Of a stretch of DNA of 10,038 nucleotides, positions 7,208-10,038 are shown piece by piece. Position numbers and translations under genes: made by a program. Position 1 is the stretch's first letter. Every line of letters starts with the position of its first letter. The stretch comes from Chlorobiota bacterium (lineage in GTDB: Bacteria; Bacteroidota; Bacteroidia; Bacteroidales; F082), in contig JAUXBM010000041.1 in NCBI GenBank assembly GCA_030619415.1, positions 1-10,038 of the forward strand. Direction: 5' to 3'. The notes below the pieces were generated by a model that was given only the letters and a program-made list of their open reading frames with translations, had not been told where the DNA came from and did not search any database.

Positions 7208-7507
7208 TTGAAGTTAAGAGAAGTCATTACCGAGGATCAAAAAAAGTTTGCGAGATACGCCAAGGCAATGGGGCATCCCATCCGCATGTATATCCTCGAT
7301 ACCCTATCGAAGCAATCTTGCTGTTACAGTGGCGACTTAAGCGAAGTATTGCCTATTGCTAAATCTACTCTTTCTCAACACCTTAAGGAGTTGAAAGATG
7401 CAGGTCTTATTCAAGGCGAGACGGAGGCACCAAAAATTAAATATTGTTTGAATAGAGAAAATTGGAAGGAAGCACGAAATTTTTATCAGAAATTTCTTGG
7501 TGATTAA
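7208..7507 (+). CDS. ArsR-family winged-helix repressor
   Basis: A 99-residue transcriptional repressor of the ArsR/SmtB type, presumably a metalloid- or thiol-sensing dimer. Residues 15-45 (FARYAKAMGHPIRMYILDTL, then the region after it) give the first helices, AKSTLSQHLKELKDAGLI (51-68) is the recognition helix, and the wing follows. Cys38-Cys39 lie just before helix 3 and Cys80 lies in the wing. The classical ELCVCDL arrangement of E. coli ArsR is absent, so any inducer site is of a different layout. The start must be non-ATG: TTG at 7208 is the best, as the only upstream ATG (7203) is followed at once by a stop and the frame is closed further upstream at 7163. It is preceded by operator O1 and followed after 21 bases by operator O2, so it likely controls itself and arsE onward. 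Confidence 0.9.
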   Translation: MKLREVITEDQKKFARYAKAMGHPIRMYILDTLSKQSCCYSGDLSEVLPIAKSTLSQHLKELKDAGLIQGETEAPKIKYCLNRENWKEARNFYQKFLGD

Positions 7508-7528
7508 AATTTTTTTTACAAATCTTTG
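7497..7528 (+). promoter_or_regulatory. Promoter of the arsE operon (TTG ... AATCTTTG)
   Basis: TTG at 7497-7499 and AATCTTTG at 7521-7528 (one mismatch to TAnnTTTG) are again 21 bases apart, exactly as before the repressor gene. The -33 element overlaps the last codons of the repressor gene. Operator O2 begins at the next base. Confidence 0.5.
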
Positions 7529-7544
7529 TTCGTATTTTTACGAA
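7529..7544. promoter_or_regulatory. Operator O2: TTCGTA-N4-TACGAA before arsE
   Basis: TTCGTATTTTTACGAA has the same six-base inverted arms as O1 with a non-palindromic TTTT centre. It sits directly after the -7 box, 23 bases before the arsE ATG. The weaker centre and imperfect -7 box suggest a different strength from O1, which is inference. Confidence 0.7.
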
Positions 7545-7567
7545 TAACGAACGGACAACACAACATT

Positions 7568-7801
7568 ATGGAAATAAAAGTATTAGGAACAGCTTGTTCG
7601 AAATGCAAATCTCTTGAAAAAATCACCCTTGAGGCAGTTAATGAATTGGGTTTAAATGCCACTGTGACAAAGGAGGAGGACATTATAAAAATCATGCAAT
7701 ATGGTGTGATGCGTACTCCTGGTCTTGTGATTGACGAAAAAGTAGTAATCAGTGGCCGCATTCCATCTTTAAAAGAATTAAAATCGATGCTAACCCAATA
7801 A
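7568..7801 (+). CDS. arsE: ArsE-like small thioredoxin-fold protein (redox-active disulfide protein)
   Basis: A 77-residue cytoplasmic thioredoxin/glutaredoxin-like protein of the Thioredoxin_3 (redox-active disulfide protein 2) type. The first strand MEIKVLG leads into the active site Cys10-Ser-Lys-Cys13, and Thr50-Pro51 (MRTPGLVID) supplies the cis-proline. There is no signal peptide. A reading from 7526 would be longer, but it would start inside the promoter and operator, and ATG 7568 gives the family's normal N-terminus. The gene is followed after 10 bases by an arsF-like gene and then an arsG-like gene. This order matches the arsEFG clusters described for nitroaromatic arsenical resistance, which is the basis of the symbol. 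It may pass electrons to the membrane partner or to a substrate. Confidence 0.82.
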   Translation: MEIKVLGTACSKCKSLEKITLEAVNELGLNATVTKEEDIIKIMQYGVMRTPGLVIDEKVVISGRIPSLKELKSMLTQ

Positions 7802-7811
7802 ATCAAACCAA

Positions 7812-8234
7812 ATGAAAAGTTTTCAAATTAGTTTAGTCGGTCTCTTTTTCATGACTTTATTATTCTCAGTCCAGGCTCAGGATGAACAGCAAGTAAAAGA
7901 GAAACAGAAGATTTCAAACAGTACAGTGGAAGTGTATTATTTTCACAACACGCGCCGATGTGCTACATGCCAGGCAGTTGAGGATGTTACAAAATCAGCA
8001 CTCGAAGAATATTACCCTGAACAGATGAAATCAGGCACGGTTACATTCCAGTCGATGAACATCGAAGATGATACCAATAAATCCATTGCCAGGGAACTTC
8101 ATGTCTCAGGTCAAACACTTCTTATTGTAATTGACGGGAAGAAAAAAGATTTGACCAATGATGCGTTTATGTACGCCCGTACCAATCCCGATAAGCTTAA
8201 AGAAAAGATCAAAAAGACTATTGGCACAATATAA
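7812..8234 (+). CDS. arsF: ArsF-like exported CxxC protein
   Basis: A 140-residue protein with a clear Sec signal peptide (residues 1-22, hydrophobic core LVGLFFMTLLF, ending VQAQ), so it should act in the periplasm. After a charged linker comes a thioredoxin-like strand VEVYYFHNTRRC with active-site Cys50-Ala-Thr-Cys53. The usual cis-proline before the third strand is replaced: the sequence there is SGQTLLIVIDGK (99-110). The family is named in databases as a nitrophenyl compound nitroreductase subunit (ArsF), but no flavin- or nitroreductase-type fold is visible here; the sequence only shows a small dithiol protein. It lies between arsE and arsG with gaps of 10 and 9 bases, so it is part of one transcript. 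Confidence 0.8.
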   Translation: MKSFQISLVGLFFMTLLFSVQAQDEQQVKEKQKISNSTVEVYYFHNTRRCATCQAVEDVTKSALEEYYPEQMKSGTVTFQSMNIEDDTNKSIARELHVSGQTLLIVIDGKKKDLTNDAFMYARTNPDKLKEKIKKTIGTI

Positions 8235-8243
8235 CCCCAAGCG

Positions 8244-8960
8244 GTGGAGTATCTAACAAACTTAATGGAAAGCACCTCCTTTCCATTGCTAACAGCGTTT
8301 ATTCTGGGTTTAATGACGGCGATCAGCCCTTGCCCCCTGGCTACCAATATCACGGCTGTAGGTTTTATCAGTAAGGATATCGAGAACAAGAACCGGGTTT
8401 TCGTCAACGGAATTGTTTACACACTGGGCCGGACTTTTTCATACACTCTTCTTGCACTCATTCTTTTATATGGTGCAGATCAGTTTGCGCTTAAAAGTTT
8501 TTTTCAAGTCTATGGCGAAAAGTTAATCGGCCCCTTATTGATTCTAATTGGCCTCTTCATGCTTGAAATAATAAAAATTAATTTCCCTGGACTTTCCGGT
8601 TTAACCGATAAAATGGGGAAAAGAGGGTTTTCCCGTTATTGGGATGTATTTCTGCTTGGTTTTGTTTTTGCACTTGCATTTTGCCCTTATAGCGGAGTGC
8701 TTTATTTTGGCATGCTCATTCCACTGACAATTAATAGTTCAGAAGGGATTCTATTGCCAATTGCATTTGCATTGGCCACAGGTATCCCTGTTATATTGTT
8801 CGCCTGGCTTATCGCCTTCACTATCTCCGGGGTTGGAAGTGTTTACAATAAAGTAAAGGGTTTTGAAAAATGGTTTAGAAAAATAGTGGCTGTTCTATTT
8901 ATCGCAATTGGTATTTACTACATCTATATCATTTATATACAGGCTTTGTTAAATTTATAA
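8244..8960 (+). CDS. arsG: ArsG-like six-helix membrane protein (aromatic arsenical efflux permease family; CcdA/DsbD-like cysteines)
   Basis: A 238-residue inner-membrane protein with about six helices: 13-42, 53-78, 92-111, 134-163, 168-196 and 210-234. Helix 1 carries ISPCPLATN (Cys30) and helix 4 carries AFCPYSG (Cys147). One Pro-flanked cysteine in helix 1 and one in helix 4 is the pattern of CcdA and the DsbD membrane domain, which move reducing power across the membrane. The family is named ArsG, an efflux permease for trivalent aromatic arsenicals, from arsEFG operons. Whether this copy exports a metalloid or relays electrons cannot be decided from sequence. The start is GTG 8244, giving MEYLTNL before the first helix; an in-frame ATG at 8265 (MESTSF) is the alternative. 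Confidence 0.85.
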   Translation: MEYLTNLMESTSFPLLTAFILGLMTAISPCPLATNITAVGFISKDIENKNRVFVNGIVYTLGRTFSYTLLALILLYGADQFALKSFFQVYGEKLIGPLLILIGLFMLEIIKINFPGLSGLTDKMGKRGFSRYWDVFLLGFVFALAFCPYSGVLYFGMLIPLTINSSEGILLPIAFALATGIPVILFAWLIAFTISGVGSVYNKVKGFEKWFRKIVAVLFIAIGIYYIYIIYIQALLNL

Positions 8961-8994
8961 ATCGCGGAAAAACAACTCTGCAAAGTGCTAAAAC

Positions 8995-10038
8995 ATGGAG
9001 TGGAAGCATGAGATAAAAATACTTTTCTGGATCGTTCTATTTTTTCTAATGGCTTTTTTTATGCCTCTGGAAAACCTGAAATTCCAGGAAGCTGTTGAAG
9101 CCTCATTGGATCTTACACGCTGGTATGCACAAGAGCATGTCATCCTGTGTTTATTGCCTGCTTTTTTCATTGCCGGGGTTATTTCAGTATTTGTCAGCGA
9201 AGGATCGGTATTAAAATATTTTGGAGCGCAGGCTAAAAAATGGGTTGCCTATTCAATTGCTGCAGTTTCAGGGACAATCTTAGCCGTCTGCTCATGCACC
9301 ATTTTACCACTATTTTCAAGTATTCATAAGCGGGGAGCCGGTTTGGGACCTGCAATTGCTTTTCTTTATTCAGGACCTGCGATAAACATTCTTGCCATAA
9401 TTCTTACCGCCAATATATTAGGGTTTGAAATGGGAGTTGCGAGGGTCATCGGTGCTGTTATTTTTAGTGTGGTGATTGGTTTGGTTATGTCATTCATTTA
9501 CAGAAAGGAAGAAAAAATAAAAGCTGAAGAGCAAATGAATTTCATTATGCCCGAAGAAAAGCGCCCAATGTGGCAGACAGCTTTTCACTTCTTCACGCTG
9601 GTCTTAATCCTTGTTTTTGCTAATTGGGGTAAGCCTGAAAATGACGGCGGTTTGCTTTTTTGGCTGTGGGTCAACAAATGGTATATCACTTCAGTATTCG
9701 GAGTTTTACTCATTTATTCACTCATTCAAATTCTCAAGATCAAATGGTGGTGGGTATTAAGCGGAGCACTCGCAACTGCGGTTAGTGCAATGATCAGCTC
9801 AAGCCCACTTGTTCCTATGGTTGTAGGCATGGCCGCACTCAGCATAATTACCCTTTTGGATGGGGGTGAGAACAAGGAGTGGACACTTTCTAGTTGGGAT
9901 TTTACTAAACAGATTATGCCTCTTTTAGCCCTCGGAGTTATCGTTGCCGGCTTTTTGCTGGGTTCAACGCATGACAACACCCAACTAGCCGGTATCATCC
10001 CGGGGAACTGGATTAGTAACCTGGTTGGCGGCAATTCC
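8995..10038 (+). CDS. ArsP_1-family permease (partial, runs off right edge)
   Basis: From ATG 8995 there are 348 open codons to the window end. The protein is a multi-helix permease of the ArsP_1 (DUF318) type, close to the SO_0444-like efflux group. Landmarks are VCSCTILPLF (98-107, Cys99 and Cys101), then GAGLGPA and FLYSGPAINILAIILT (123-138), the family core. A charged loop spans about 169-192, and further helices lie near 194-210, 222-247, 252-275 and 303-323. The end IIPGNWISNLVGGNS matches a region that in relatives precedes the final two or three helices, so perhaps 60-80 residues are missing. ArsP relatives export trivalent organoarsenicals and others are linked to copper or zinc. 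The substrate here is unknown. The gene starts 34 bases after arsG, with no terminator visible between them. Confidence 0.88.
   Translation, partial: MEWKHEIKILFWIVLFFLMAFFMPLENLKFQEAVEASLDLTRWYAQEHVILCLLPAFFIAGVISVFVSEGSVLKYFGAQAKKWVAYSIAAVSGTILAVCSCTILPLFSSIHKRGAGLGPAIAFLYSGPAINILAIILTANILGFEMGVARVIGAVIFSVVIGLVMSFIYRKEEKIKAEEQMNFIMPEEKRPMWQTAFHFFTLVLILVFANWGKPENDGGLLFWLWVNKWYITSVFGVLLIYSLIQILKIKWWWVLSGALATAVSAMISSSPLVPMVVGMAALSIITLLDGGENKEWTLSSWDFTKQIMPLLALGVIVAGFLLGSTHDNTQLAGIIPGNWISNLVGGNS

Noticed and set aside
7526..7567. Longer N-terminus for the ArsE-like protein
   Set aside because: These codons cover the -7 box and operator O2, and the added residues do not belong to the thioredoxin fold; ATG 7568 gives the normal start.

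Overview
The window looks like chromosomal DNA of a Bacteroidota member, plausibly a Bacteroidales/Marinilabiliales-type organism. The support is a subtilisin-like protease with a type IX secretion sorting tail, several promoter candidates of the Bacteroidota form TTG ... TAnnTTTG, an absence of strong Shine-Dalgarno sequences, and AT-rich intergenic DNA. The exact genus cannot be read from the sequence.

Layout. (1) Bases 1-69 on the minus strand are the N-terminus of an XRE-like helix-turn-helix regulator that runs off the left edge. Copies of GTTTACAA/TTGTAAAC lie beside its start and may be its own operator. (2) Bases 70-1260 hold no convincing gene. The left part is very AT-rich with a recurring TATACATTTG decamer. 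At 955-1085 there is a 131-bp palindromic, MITE-like intergenic repeat with 16-bp terminal inverted repeats. (3) Two exported peptidases lie on the minus strand: an M1-family zinc metallopeptidase (4881-2989) followed by an S8 serine protease with a C-terminal sorting domain (2940-1261). (4) Divergent from them on the plus strand is a tight three-gene unit: an NAD(P)-dependent aldehyde dehydrogenase of succinate-semialdehyde dehydrogenase type, a class I SAM-dependent methyltransferase one base later, and a 68-residue GDCCVxC-type protein with 12 cysteines two bases later. (5) From 7156 to the right edge runs an arsenic/metalloid-resistance-like cluster: an ArsR-family repressor, a cytoplasmic CxxC thioredoxin-fold protein (ArsE-like), an exported CxxC protein (ArsF-like), a six-helix membrane protein with cysteines in helices 1 and 4 (ArsG-like) and a partial ArsP_1-type permease cut by the window end.

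How the genes may work together. The repressor gene and arsE are each preceded by the same 16-bp operator pattern, TTCGTA-N4-TACGAA, placed directly after a TAnnTTTG-type -7 box with identical spacing. The repressor therefore probably controls itself and the arsEFG-permease operon. The product set (cytosolic dithiol protein, membrane protein with a CcdA/DsbD-like cysteine pair, exported dithiol protein) has the parts list of a transmembrane thiol-electron relay. This offers an alternative or addition to the 'aromatic arsenical efflux' name carried by the ArsG family, and is the most interesting idea in the window. The upstream cysteine-rich protein and methyltransferase could belong to the same metal or thiol stress programme, but only proximity supports that.
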